64,000 nucleotides of DNA from Carnegiea gigantea (lineage: Eukaryota > Streptophyta > Magnoliopsida > Caryophyllales > Cactaceae): the NCBI GenBank assembly GCA_029747015.1, contig JAKOGI010002783.1:22329-86328 (forward strand), in the 5' to 3' direction. The notes under the pieces were generated by a model that worked only from the letters and a program-made list of their open reading frames with translations, was not told the DNA's origin and ran no database searches. Within the stretch, counting starts at the first letter, position 1; each line of letters begins with the position of its first letter. Below, piece after piece: positions 45,311 through 56,396 of the stretch. A program made the translations under genes and the position numbers.

Positions 45311-45588
45311 TCACTAGAGTTACCTTGTCCCCTTTGCTCTTGCCATGGTCGCCTGAATGGCTCTTCATCACTTGAGGATTCAAGGTTGCGACTGAACACT
45401 TGCTCTCGGCCTTGTGAAGCAGAATGGGATTGTTCCTCATTGAGCTTTTGCTTTTGTTTGAGGAAAATACCCAATTGCTTGCGTAGGTACTCGTTCTGTG
45501 CCTTGAGTTCTTGATTAGAAGAAGTAACCTCATGGTTATTCTTCAAAATGGCATCAAGCTTCTCTTCTATGCTCATACTAGCACTCAT
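45311..45588 (-). pseudogene. gag: R9 gag, N-terminal part
   Basis: The start ATG at 45586-45588 (MSASMSIEEKLDAILKNN) is 80 bases after the PBS in element direction. The part holds the coiled coil and an acidic SSSDEEPFRRP segment, and is cut by R10. It is nearly the same as the R14 N terminus (MSTSVSMEEKLDAILKSN). Confidence 0.92.
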
Positions 45589-45667
45589 GTTTGTGTTTGT
45601 TCAAAGGAAAGATGGAGAAGAAGGAAGTTTGGATGCGTGGATTCAATGCCAGGCCAAGATAAAACAC

Positions 45668-45680
45668 GGCTCTGATACCA
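45668..45680 (-). other. R9 primer binding site
   Basis: GGCTCTGATACCA on the plus strand is TGGTATCAGAGCC in element direction, four bases from the LTR. Confidence 0.92.
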
Positions 45681-45684
45681 AATA

Positions 45685-47236
45685 TGATGTAAAGGTGCAA
45701 GGGAAACGAGGACCCAAGGCAACTTCACACCAAGGGGGCTGAAATTTGAAGGAAGAAAATGAGCTGAAGTGGCACGGCCGTGCTGATAGGCACGGTCACA
45801 CCGTGCCAAGGTTCTGCCCACGGAAACTAGGAGAGCCTAGTCTTAGCCGGTTTAGGTGCTTTTGAGCATGGATTGTGTTTCTAGTCTTTCGGTGGGCTTG
45901 AACTCATGAGAAAGGTTGGGAATGATGGTAGAAAGAGTAGATTAATGGAAGAGAATGAAGAACACTCAGGTATTAGGGATTGGAAATGAAGAACACAATG
46001 GATGAAAGAGATTAACTTGATGATTCAAGCTAATCAAATGGGTTCAGATAAAGCTAAACTCTAGGATTAGATACGGAAACACCACTAGTCTTTGAGTTTA
46101 GGGCCCTTAAGCGTGATTAAGATACAGAGTCACCACTTAATCAAGGTTCAGACTCACTTGGACACCACTTAGTTTGGCCTAAACTAAGATAAGCAAGCAA
46201 GAGTTTGGAGTGAAAGCCTCAAATGCTCTCTATGATTTTCATTCAACCGAAATCTGAAGTGTTTCCTTTTTGGCCGTGTGTGTCTTACATAGGCAGCAAA
46301 ATAACCAAGCTAAGCAAGCTCTCACACAAGCACTTCTAGCTTTCCTTCCTAGGTAGGAAAGGTATTAGGCTTAATTACACCCGGTTAAGCTAACCGGTTT
46401 GATCATCTCCCTTAAGACTAAACAAAGTGCATTAAGCTAACTAGGAAAGCAAGACAAATGATTAATACAACTTGATTATCTTGTACTTAGGCCTAAACAA
46501 CTTGGAAACTCAGCAAAAGCCATGTGCACAGCCGAAAAGTGAACCTCCCTTTGCGGCTGTCCAATGAGAAGCAAGCTAGCACCTTCCTTGTCCACCAATG
46601 AGATTCAAGAAACAAGCCTACTTGCAGCCCTTCCCTCATTGGTTGTTTTCTTCCCTAGGCTGTCTTGGACGTGTGCCAACATTGAAAGGGGTGCTCGTTC
46701 AGCTGAAGAGAAGGAAACCCACCGGTGCAGGTAAAGTGCAGCCGTGACACTAAACCGGGTTCAAGGGCAGCTTTGTACCCGGTTTTCAGACCAAGTTTAA
46801 CCAAAGCAAAAATGGGTATAATCTGGGTTTTAGCCGTGGGGGGGAAAGTTCAAGGTGTGTAAAAACCCCCCCATTCAAGAAATTAAGTTTAAACAAGGTT
46901 TAAGTAGGGTAATCACACCTAAACTTTCAACCGTGCAAAATCGGACCAAATCTGACCGGTTAGGAAAATGCCTTTGATCCTCCATCCTCTTGTGTGCATG
47001 ATTTGAAATCAATGCTTGAACCTGAAAGCTAACATCCTGACGATTCCAAAAATGCAAAAATAATGGCCTTAAGCCATCATATGGCTTAGGAAATCAGATG
47101 CACAAAACCGGGTTTATGCTGGCCGATTAACCCGTTTGTGCTGTTTTCAACTTCTTGCCAAAGGTGAGCCATCTTCTTGGTTTGGGACCTTGTTCTTGGA
47201 CGATTTGGACTTGTCACATCTTGATCAAGGTCTTGG
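45685..47236 (-). mobile_element. R9 5' LTR (interrupted)
   Basis: This is 1552 of about 1571 bases; the outermost bases lie beyond R12. It holds a GCACGG module at 45770-45808. CTTGG (47232-47236) is the left target duplication of R12. Confidence 0.92.
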
Positions 47237-48369
47237 TGATGGAGGTCCATCCCCTAACATGATCCATGGCCATCAAGGGAGCCCAAAAGCTCCAAACCTC
47301 ATGTCCAAGATGCAAGAAATCAACCTAAGGGAGTAAGGAAATTATTTCTTCAAAACTGGAATTTCAGGCGTGCACAAACCCGGTTTTGTGCACGTTATTT
47401 TCTAAACTTCCCAAGGCTAAAACGGGGTTGCAGGAAGCCTAAGTTCAAGTTCAAGATGTGCTCTTTCCATCAAGACCTCTTGCAAGTCATTTGGAGTTCA
47501 TTTGATACCTCAAAACCTCAAGCAAAGTCAATCACTACATCCTGGCGCTGAACTGGGCAGGGCTGAAACAAGAGGTTGTTTGGTGGCCCATTTCTCCTCT
47601 ATTTGGGTTGAAACTTTTATGGTTTGAAAGTACTTTAAAAATATTATCAAGTGACCATAAAAAACCTCAGCCAAATTACACTCATGAGGAGCTATTAACC
47701 ACCAAAACAAGGGAAGAAACACCCTTTTAACCGGGTAATGGGGCAGCCGGGTACAAGAGAGAAGAGTGAGGTGTTTTATTGCTCTAACCCATGCTTAGCC
47801 ACTTGCAAGAGTCATCATGAAGGGTACTTAGCTGCCAAGAAGCTTCCATTCACCCCTAGGCCGACACATCATCCTCAAGATTAGCATTGAAGAGGTGTCA
47901 AGTGGAGGATGCATCTACCCTTTTTTGTTTTGATATGATCTATGTATTTTTGCCTAGTTTAGCTTATAGTGCAACCTAGGGCCTATGATTTGTACTTGGA
48001 ACTTTTGTATTAATACCCCCACAAGCCCCTTGGCCGGCCACTAAGCTTGTTTATTGAATGAAAGTTGAGCTTTGCTCCTTTGAATCCTCAAACTCTCTTC
48101 TAGCTTATCTCATCTTTTGGCCAAGTTGAGTGGTGATCTAGTAAGAGTCTTAACTTCCTTCTTGGTGGTGTTTCTGTATCCAAGAGGTTGTTAAGGCCCT
48201 AACATCAAACCTTGGTGGTGTTTCTGTATCCAAGGTAGGTGTTAGTTCCGGTTCTATCCTTCCCAACTCAAGGTGAATTTGTGAATTCAAAGTTGCCTTG
48301 TTGTTACCTTCCATTGCTTTCATCTGACCCTCGTTCCTATCCTCTTGGGTTTTCCTTGAGGATACATCA
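47237..48369 (+). mobile_element. R12 5' LTR
   Basis: This 1133-bp LTR ends GATACATCA. The first 100 bases are open in the frame expected for a read-through tail (DGGPSPNM..., stop at 47334-47336). It is distinct from the other families after the first 20 bases. Confidence 0.92.
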
Positions 48370-48373
48370 TATT

Positions 48374-48385
48374 TGGTATCAGAGC
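48374..48385 (+). other. R12 primer binding site
   Basis: TGGTATCAGAGC lies four bases after the LTR end. Confidence 0.92.
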
Positions 48386-48500
48386 TAAGGCTTCCCTAGG
48401 CCCAAGCTTGCTGCCCAGCACCCTTCCAAACACCCCAAACACATTCCCCCTCAAAAAAACACCAAACCGTGCTCCACGGTTTTTCACCATCCAGAAAATC

Positions 48501-48708
48501 GGCACGGTCAGCCCGTGCCAAAGAGCACGACCGTGCCACCCTCACATTCCAGCCACACTTCCTTCTCCATCCACACCCAGTACTTCAGCACGGCCACCCC
48601 GTGCCATGTCGCACGACCGTGCCACCCCTTTCCCAGCCACATCTCAACTTCGCTCCCGTCCAGAACCAGAGCACGGCCACCCCGTGCCTAACAGCACGCC
48701 CGTGCCAC
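48501..48708 (+). promoter_or_regulatory. R12 leader: three GCACGG/CCGTGCC modules
   Basis: Copies are 48501-48540, 48588-48626 and 48671-48708, spaced about 85 bases. The third has GCACGCCCGTGCC in the second half. They lie within a leader that is open in the gag frame. Confidence 0.75.
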
Positions 48709-48755
48709 ATTCAGGCCGTGAGGTTTCCCCTTGTTTCAACACAAGCACTACTAGC

Positions 48756-51108
48756 ATGACCATGGAGGAAAAGTTTGAGGCTCTCATGAGGAATTATGAG
48801 GCCTTGAAGCTACAGAATGAAGAGATCAAAGGTCAGAACGAGTATTTGAGGCGACAACTTGGAGACTCCTTGAAGCAAAAACGAAAGGAGATTAGAAGTT
48901 CCCGATCTTCTAACTCCTCCGACTCCGAGCCGGAAGCAAGAGAAGCCCCACACTTGAGCTCGTCAAGTGAAGAGGAGGCTTATAGAAGATCAAGAAGAGG
49001 AAGGCGGACAACCTCTCACCAAGGAGACATTAGAGTGGAGATTCCAGAATTTGAAGGGAAGCTAGACCCCGATGAGTTCTTGGAATGGATGCAAACCGTT
49101 GAGAGAATCTTTGACTACAAAGAGATTTCCGAGGGAAATAAGGTAAAACCTGTGGCCCTTAAACTTCGTAAATATGCTTCTCTTTGGTGGTCCAACCTTT
49201 GTGCTAAGAGAGTTAGGCAAGGGAAGGGAAAGATTCGAACATGGGAAAAGATGAAAACCAAACTCAAAGCCCGTTTCTTACCCCCATCTTACCTACAAGA
49301 CAATTATTTCCAACTTCACAATCTCACCCAGGGGAACTTGAGTGTTGAGGAGTACACTAGGGAATTTGAGAAGTTATTAATCAAGTGTGACTTGAGAGAG
49401 CCCGAAGAGCAAACCATCGTGAGATATTTGGGTGGGTTAGATCCTAGGTATGCCCATGTGGTGGAATTGCAACAATACACCACTTTTGATGAGGTGTGTG
49501 TCTTAGCCCAAAAAGTTGAACAACAAAGGAAATCCAAGCTCTACAAAAGAGAACCTCCCAAACCCTTTCCCAAGAGCCAACCTTTCAACAAGGGGAGCTC
49601 TTATCCACCTCCCAAACCCACGGTTACTACACCCTCACCTCCACAAAAGAACCAAGCCCCACAAAAGACTCCACCTTCCCAAAACCGTCCCAACCCTAAG
49701 CCAAATGACCAAAGGAGATGTTTCAAGTGTCAAGGTCTTGGGCACATTGCTTCGGAGTGTCCAAATAGGAGAGTTATCACCTTGGCCGAGTGGAATGAGA
49801 GAAGAGAAGAAGAGGGAGAAGAGGAGGAAGAAAGAGAAGGTGTGTATTACATGGAGGAACGAGAAGAAGTGATTGACGAAGCGGATGAAGGAGAGTTACT
49901 TGTATTGAGGAGAGCTTTGAGTACCAAAAGAGGAGAGCATGAAGAACAAAGGGAGAACATCTTCCATACACGTTGCACCATTCAAAGCAAAGTGTGTTCC
50001 CTCATCATTGATGGTGGGAGTTGTGCAAATGTGGCTTCCGTGACTATGGTGGAGAAGCTTGGCCTTCAAGCTTCGGCTCATCCTCACCCCTACAACATCC
50101 AATGGCTAAATCAAGGTAAGGGGTTGCAAGTTAATTCAAGATGCCTGATTTCATTTTCAATTGGGAAGCACTATCATGATGAATTGTGGTGTGATATCAT
50201 CCCCATGGATGCATGTCACCTTTTGTTGGGGAGACCTTGGTTGTTTGATCGGAAGGTCATACATGATGGCTATCTAAACACCTACACCTTCCACAAAGAT
50301 GGGAAAAAGATCACCCTTGCCCCATTAAGCCCTTCCCAACTCCACAAAAGTAAGCCCCAACCAAGCCATGACCATTCGGACATGCTTCTAGCCGTAAGTG
50401 AGCCTCTCCTTAAGGCTTCTCACCATGAATTCAAGGCCTTCAAGGAGTGGATCCTAGCCACCCTTGAAGAATCCGAAACCTCCACTCCATCACACCCCCT
50501 AGCCCTTTCCCTCCTTGAACACTTTAGCCATGTCTTTCCCGAGGAAATACCTCCCGGCTTACCACCACAAAGAACCATCCAACACCACATAGACCTCATA
50601 CCCGGTTCCATTCTCCCAAACAAACCGGCTTATCGGACAAACCCCAAAGAAACCATGGAAATCCAAAGGCAAGTTGATGAGCTTATGGATAAGGGGTTGA
50701 TTAGAGAGAGCTTGAGCCCTTGTGCGGTTCCGGCCCTCCTTGTGCCAAAGAAAGATGGGAGCATGCGTATGTGCGTTGATAGTCGAGCAATCAACAAGAT
50801 AACCATCAAGTATAGATATCCAATTCCCCGCCTTGAGGATATGCTTGATGAGTTATATGGTTCTAGTGTGTTCTCTAAGGTGGATTTGAGAAGTGGTTAC
50901 TACCAAATCCGCATTAGAGAGGGAGATGAATGGAAAACGGCCTTCAAAACCAAAGGAGGCTTGTATGAGTGGCTAGTCATGCATTCGGATTGTCAAATGC
51001 TCCAAGTACCTTCATGCGGCTCATGAACCAAGTGTTCCGGCCCTTCATTGGCAAATTCGTTGTGGTGCATTTTGATGACATCCTCATCTATAGCAAGAAT
51101 GAAGAAGA
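48756..51108 (+). pseudogene. gag-pol: R12 gag-protease-RT with one frameshift
   Basis: The start is set at the ATG at 48756 ([15 protein letters not shown]) by alignment with the other Gags; an upstream in-frame ATG at 48408 would add 116 residues from the leader. Coiled coil, capsid ([12 protein letters not shown] near 49340-49380), [19 protein letters not shown] (about 49717-49761), protease [12 protein letters not shown] (about 50003), then RT. A one-base loss at about 50983 in MPFGL breaks the frame, and the catalytic motif reads HFDD rather than YFDD (about 51067-51079). Solo LTR R13 follows after codons for KNEE. It is nonfunctional. Confidence 0.92.
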
Positions 51109-52226
51109 TGATGGGGACCATCATGACCAAACTCCAAATGCACAACCAGCAACTCCACACACCCCCTCAAGCCCCAAGGAAGTCAAGAACATCCATGCCT
51201 TGGTCAAGAAAGTCATAGAGCACTCGGACAGCACATGGGCAGATTCAACCGGAAATTGGCCCGGTTTTGTGCATCTTTTGGGACTTGAAGGTGAGGGGAT
51301 GAATGACTGCCTTGCCCCCTCTCTTTAAGTTTAAGATGTTAGGAATCCAATAAAACAAGTTTCAAAGGATTTGGAGGTCGTTTGGTTAGTCAATCAGCAA
51401 GATCTTTCCAAGTGCGCAGGCTGGGCGCCAAAATAGCAGCATCCGAATTAAGGGGGAAATTGGCCCACCATCTTAAGTCCACTCTTTCTGAAATTTTGCA
51501 GCATGAAAGGGGACATAAATATTTATCAAGTCAAGGGTTCAAATCCCATCCAAAGCACCCCCTTGTGTTGGTTTTACCCAGCCAAAAGGACACACAAAAC
51601 ACCCCTTTAACCGGTTTCTTCCTAGCCGGTACAAGTGGGCTGATTTCTTGGGTGTTGCTTCATCCACTTGCTGAGTTGATTGTTTTTGCTGCATTTTAGG
51701 ACCTTTGTAAGCTTGACACATCATTTGGGAGGCATCATGACCCCTAATGAAGTAGATTAAGCTAGTGGTGAGGTGTTAAGCTAGATGAGTGATGGATGTA
51801 ATGTGTTTCCCTCTCCCAAATGTACTTGGCTTGGGTTTTGCTGCATGGGAAGGGGGGAAACTCGGCCATCCTTGCTTAAAACCAGATGGCCCCTCATTTT
51901 GTAACACAACTTGAATGAAATGCATTTGTGAGTTCTCAAACTCTCTCCACAAAAACTCCTAGTGTTATATCTTGAGTTTGGCAACTCAAGTGGGTCTCTA
52001 GGTCTCTTTCTCTCAACTAGAAGGTGATTAAATTCTGTAACTAGTTGATACAAAGAGATTGCCCAAGTGTTCTCCAAGGGTGGCTCTTCGGATTATCCCT
52101 TGAAAGGTCACTTGACTATCCAAACCCTTGATTTTCTACTCCATTGTTGTTCTTCCTTCTTCTTGCCTTAAATTCCACTTTGAGGTTAAGTTGTGAGTGG
52201 TTCCTTCTCCTTACAACCTTCCATCA
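51109..52226 (+). mobile_element. R13: solo LTR of the R1/R3 family
   Basis: This 1118-bp LTR starts TGATGGGGACC and ends CCATCA, with perfect duplication GAAGA (51104-51108 and 52227-52231). The first 220 bases are open and encode a tail-like peptide ([23 protein letters not shown]), suggesting that the parent polyprotein ended in the LTR. Confidence 0.95.
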
Positions 52227-52231
52227 GAAGA

Positions 52232-52612
52232 GCACCTTCAACATCTCACACAAGTCATGAAGGTTCTAGAGAAGGAAAAGCTCTATGGTAACCTCAAGAA
52301 GTGTGCATTTTTCACTCATGAGGTAACCTTCCTTGGTTACATTGTCACAAGTGAAGGCATCAAAGTTGATGAGAGTAAAGTGGAAGCAATTCGGTCTTGG
52401 CCAACCCCCATGAGTATTCATGATGTGCGAAGTTTCCATGGGCTTGCCTCATTCTATAGGCGGTTCATTAGAAACTTTAGTACCATTATGGCCCCTATGA
52501 CCGAGGTTATCAAAGGTGCATCGTTCAAGTGGACTCCCAAGGCTCAAGAAGCCTTTGAAACCATCAAGTCCAAACTCACCCAAGCACCGGTTCTTGCCTT
52601 GCCATGCTTTGA
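52232..52612 (+). pseudogene. pol: R12 RT C-terminal part and connection
   Basis: The frame resumes with [20 protein letters not shown], then [27 protein letters not shown] and APVLALPCF, where R14 inserts at 52613. No stop was seen here. TTTGA (52608-52612) is the left duplication of R14. RNase H and integrase are not in the window. Confidence 0.9.
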
Positions 52613-53763
52613 TGATGGAGATCCCTCCATGACCTTTGATTTAAAGAATCAAATCAAAGCTAGGTAATTTTATTTTGGTGATTAAAGGATGAATGATTCA
52701 TCCTTGTTTTCTTTAAGGACTTAAAACAGCAGGTCAGGTTTGTTTTCACAGCAAACCCGGTTTTCAAGAGGTTAATTACATCAAACCCTTTAAGGTTTAA
52801 GTCCAATATTTTGCGTTGGGATTAAAGCTTTAGAAGTCAGCTTCGCAACAAAAAAAGTTTCATCCCATTTGGACTTCATTTGCCCTCTCAAATTAGCTAA
52901 TAAACCCCAGATATACAAACTGCCCAGTTTAAACCAGAACATACCCGGTTTTGGTTATTTGATTCCATAAGCTTAATGGTGGTTTAAGTCTTGTATTTTT
53001 ACATTTTGTGGGTCCCCACGATGTTAGCTACATGGTCCAAGTGATAAAATCAAGTTATGTCAAGTGGAAAATGGGGAACCAGGTCAATCTCCCAAAACTG
53101 TGCAGACTGAGACCCGGTTCAGACCAGTCTGGCCATTTTAACGTTTTCATCAGGCAAATGAACTCCAAATTGAGTAATTCCACTTGGAGCTGTTAGAAGA
53201 CTTCTCAAGCTTTCCATCCATGTGTGGCAACGCAAGTTATGACCACGTTTGCCCTGGAATACATGGCCTGCAAATCGACCCTTTACGCTGCCAGCACATT
53301 ACAGTTTACAGCAGCAAGCAGCTTTCCTTCTCCAAAGGGTTTCCTTCTCTTCAGCTGAGTGGCACACCTTCCAAGGCTTGGCACACGTCCAAGGCAACCT
53401 AGGGAAGACAACAACCAATGAGGGAAGGGCTGCAAGAAGGCTTGTCTCTTGAATCTCATTGGAAGACAAAGAAGGTGCTCCCTTGATTCTCATTGGCTAG
53501 CCGTAAAGGGGATGGCCACTTTTCGGCTTGCACATGGCTACTTGCTGCCTTTTGAAGCTGATTATGTTTAAGGCCAAGTTAATCAAGTTGTATTAGTCAT
53601 TTGTCTTGCTTTCCTAGTTGGTTTTGATGCACTTAGATTAGCCTAAAGGAGGGTTAGCAAAACCGGGTGATTAAACCGGTGTAATTAAGGTAATACCTTT
53701 CCTCCCTAGGAAGGAAAGCTAGAGGTGCTTGTAGTTTGCTTAGCTTGGTCATCTTTTGCTGCC

Positions 53764-53770
53764 TATAAAT
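53764..53770 (+). promoter_or_regulatory. Putative TATA box, R14 5' LTR
   Basis: TATAAAT lies in 'gctgcctataaatccagcc', about 600 bases before the LTR end. Confidence 0.5.
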
Positions 53771-54245
53771 CCAGCCCATACGGCCAAGGAAAGAAGAACT
53801 CCAGATTTTGTTCAATGAAAAAACCCTAGAGAGCTTTCAAAGCTTCCTCACCAAATCCTTGCTTGCTTATCTTAGTTTAGGCCAAACTAAGTGGTGTTCA
53901 AGTGAGTCTTAGCCTTGATTAAGTGGTGATTCTGTATCTTAATCAAAATTAAGGGCCCTAGACTCAAAGGTTGGTGGTGATTACTGTATCCAATCCAAGA
54001 GTTTAGCTTATCTCTCTCCTTGCATCCTACCGGATCATTAGCAAGGTTGTTTGCTTAATTTTCCAAAGTATTCATCTTCACCTACCTTGTTCTACATTCC
54101 CCTTCCTTATCCCACTCTTTCTACTATCATTCACACCCATTTCCTTCAAGTCCACCTCACCAAAAAGCTAGAAAATCAGTTAGAATTGAAGAGCACTCAA
54201 ACCAGGCAAAACTAGCCTAATCTAGTTCTTTGAGGCAGCAAGTTA

Positions 54246-54283
54246 GCACGGTGTACCCGTGCCTCCACGCACGTCCGTGCCAC
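54246..54283 (+). promoter_or_regulatory. GCACGG/CCGTGCC module in R14 U5
   Basis: GCACGG, TGTAC, CCGTGCC, a spacer, then GCACGTCCGTGCCAC. It is about 85 bases before the LTR end. Confidence 0.7.
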
Positions 54284-54371
54284 GTCCATCCGTGAGCAAT
54301 CTCAAGTTTTAGCCTTTACTTGGTGTGAGGTTGGTGTGTATTCCCATACCCCTTGACCTTTACATCATATT

Positions 54372-54383
54372 TGGTATCAGAGC
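54372..54383 (+). other. R14 primer binding site
   Basis: TGGTATCAGAGC lies four bases after the LTR end. Confidence 0.92.
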
Positions 54384-54458
54384 TGTGTTTCTCCTTGGCT
54401 TGGTACTTAACCCACGCATTCCACACTTCTCCTTCTTCTCCATTTCTCAAACACATCC

Positions 54459-54904
54459 ATGAGTACTAGTGTGAGCATGGAAGAAAAGCTTGATGCTATT
54501 TTGAAGAGTAACTATGAGATTACTTCCTCTAATCAACAACTTAAAGCTCAGAATGAGTACCTACGCAAGCAATTGGGTACTTTTCTTAAGCAAAAGCAGA
54601 AGATGAATGAGGAGTCGTCCTATTCTGCTTCAAGGAGGCAAGATCCCGAAGCTGGCTATGCTCTTGATGTTTCAAGCGACGAAGAACCACTCAGAAGACC
54701 ACGGCAAGAGCAAAGAGGATAAGGTAACTCTAATGACTTTAGAGTTGAGATTCCAGAGTACGAAGGCAAGCTCGATCCAGAAGACTTCCTGGATTGGTTG
54801 CACACCGTGGAGAGAGTGTTTGAATACAAGGACGTTCCAGAAGAAAAGAAAGTCAAGTTGGTGGCATTGAGACTACGTAAGTATGCTTCCTTATGGTGGA
54901 CTAA
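54459..54904 (+). pseudogene. gag: R14 gag, N-terminal part
   Basis: The start ATG is at 54459 (MSTSVSMEEKLDAIL). Coiled coil, acidic segment, then an in-frame TAA at 54720-54722 (in the place of Gln in R9, QRGQGN), after which the same frame continues into capsid (IPEYEGKLDPEDFLDWLHTVERVFEYKD) and is cut by R15. CTTGT (54905-54909) is the left duplication of R15. Confidence 0.9.
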
Positions 54905-54909
54905 CTTGT

Positions 54910-56031
54910 TGATGGAGACCATCGTGAGAAGCCCAAGGACCATCAAGCTCAGCCCAAGGAGGATTCACTCAAGCTTCAAGAGGTCAAGGAAGTTGCCAAA
55001 CTTTGCCGGAAATTGGCGTTCATGCCCGAAGAGGTAGTGCCGCCTTCATCCAGAAATTTCCCGATTTTTGTGTGCACTTTTGGCCTACCTAACGTGGACC
55101 CACAACTTGAGGCTCCACATGGTTTTGAAGCTTAAGATGTCAGCTTTAAAATAAGCCCAATTTTATTTAATTTGGACATCATTTGATTGGGCAAAATATC
55201 ACTCAAAGATACGTTATGCTGATCCAGTCCAGTCTGAGATAGGTGCATTGTTTGGGCCATAACTTTCAAACCGCTTATCCAAATTGAGCAAATGAGCCCA
55301 TTCTGGAAAATAGACTTCCAGGGCTTTCTAACAAGCCCAAGAACGCGTGATTTGGCCGAGTATTCTGGAAGTTATGCTCTGTTGAAGTTGAGGCAGTTGC
55401 AAGGATTAATGCTGGGAATATGAAGAGTCTTAGGTTACATATATTTGTGTGGCTGATATTGTGCACGTTTTAGATGCTTCTAGATTGATGTAATCAGCTG
55501 CAAAAATCCTAGAATATTCCTTGTAACCTCCCCCACCCCCTTTTATGATGTGTCTTTTCATTTTTCTTAGACTTTTCATTAGCTAGTTTTAATTGTTAGG
55601 AGTTATTTGAGTCTTTTGATTGTCTTTTGCTGAGTCTATAAAAGGGGAGGGGCATGTGAAGCTAATCATTCAGCATTGTAAGAGATTTCCAAAGTAATAC
55701 AAGCACCTTTGAGAGTGATTCTCATTTGTGTCTCAAAATTCCTAGTTCTATATCTTGAATTTGGCTCATTCAAGTGGTGTTCTAGGTTCTCTTCCTTTTC
55801 CAATTGGAGTGATTCCTTGGTTAAGACAAGAGAATTAGCCCAAGATCAAGTCATTGAGTGGCTCCGTGAAGGATTATCTTAATTACAAGGTCTTGTTTAT
55901 CCTTGTTCTTTTTGTTATTATTCTTCAAACCATCTCAAACTATCTTCCACCATATTCACTTTTCTTTGGTTGATTCTTGTTTAGTTTGAGTTTGAGTTGA
56001 TTTGGTTCACTTACCACCCACATCTACATCA
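54910..56031 (+). mobile_element. R15 5' LTR
   Basis: It runs TGATGGAGACCATC to CTACATCA. TATAAAA is at 55637-55643. The first 223 bases are identical in layout to the 3' LTR part that codes for the polyprotein tail. Confidence 0.96.
55637..55643 (+). promoter_or_regulatory. Putative TATA box, R15 5' LTR
   Basis: TATAAAA in 'gtctataaaaggggagg' recurs at the same place in the LTRs of R6, R7 and R11 and in the 3' LTR (near 61433). Confidence 0.6.
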
Positions 56032-56033
56032 AT

Positions 56034-56046
56034 TGGTATCAGAGCC
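56034..56046 (+). other. R15 primer binding site
   Basis: TGGTATCAGAGCC lies two bases after the LTR, complementary to initiator tRNA-Met. Confidence 0.93.
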
Positions 56047-56157
56047 AAGGCTTTTAAGTGACCCACATCATACCCAAACACATCCCAAAAAGCCAAAATA
56101 CAAAAAAAAAAAAGAGGCACAAACCGGCAATCCGAAGTCTTGAAGACCAGAGAAGCA

Positions 56158-56357
56158 GCACGGTGCCCCCGTGCCACAACACACGACCGTGCCATATTCT
56201 TTTTCCAGGAATCTTCAAGTCGAGACGGAGCACGGTGCCCCCGTGCCGCCAAGCACGACCGTGCCACTCTACTTTTCTGCATTTTCTTCAGCCGAAGCAT
56301 AGCACGGCCTGACCGTGCCCCCTTGCACGACCGTGCCACCTTGCACGACCGTGCCAC
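56158..56357 (+). promoter_or_regulatory. R15 leader: three and a half GCACGG/CCGTGCC modules
   Basis: Copies are 56158-56195, 56230-56267 and 56302-56340, with an extra second half (GCACGACCGTGCCAC) at 56343-56357. The spacing is about 72 bases. They lie 110-325 bases after the PBS and end 40 bases before the gag ATG, so they would be in the 5' leader of the genomic RNA. Confidence 0.78.
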
Positions 56358-56396
56358 TTTCCCTGCTGCATATTCTTCCTTCAACGCATCTCCAAC

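Larger units (their letters stand above)
27989..47236 (-). mobile_element. R9: minus-strand gag-pol element, split by R10 and R12
   Basis: In its own direction the order is 5' LTR (47236 down to 45685), PBS, gag start at 45588, insertion R10 (45310-33678), rest of gag-pol (33677-29391), polypurine tract and 3' LTR (29559-27989). R12 interrupts the 5' LTR roughly 20 bases from its outer end, so the far end and right target duplication are outside the window. The left one would be ATTAG (27984-27988). Apart from the insertions, two stop codons disable it. Leader and Gag N terminus match R14. Confidence 0.92.
52613..54367 (+). mobile_element. R14 5' LTR
   Basis: This 1755-bp LTR runs TGATGGAGATCCC to CTTTACATCA. 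TATA-like TATAAAT is at 53764-53770 and a GCACGG module at 54246-54283. Confidence 0.94.

Noticed and set aside
45182..45514. Plus-strand frame of 110 codons
   Set aside because: It bridges the R10 LTR end and antisense R9 gag; a shadow of both.
36912..52231. Same target duplication GAAGA for R11 and R13
   Set aside because: Two matches among 14 A/G-rich pentamers are easily chance, and the flanking bases do not share a longer motif.
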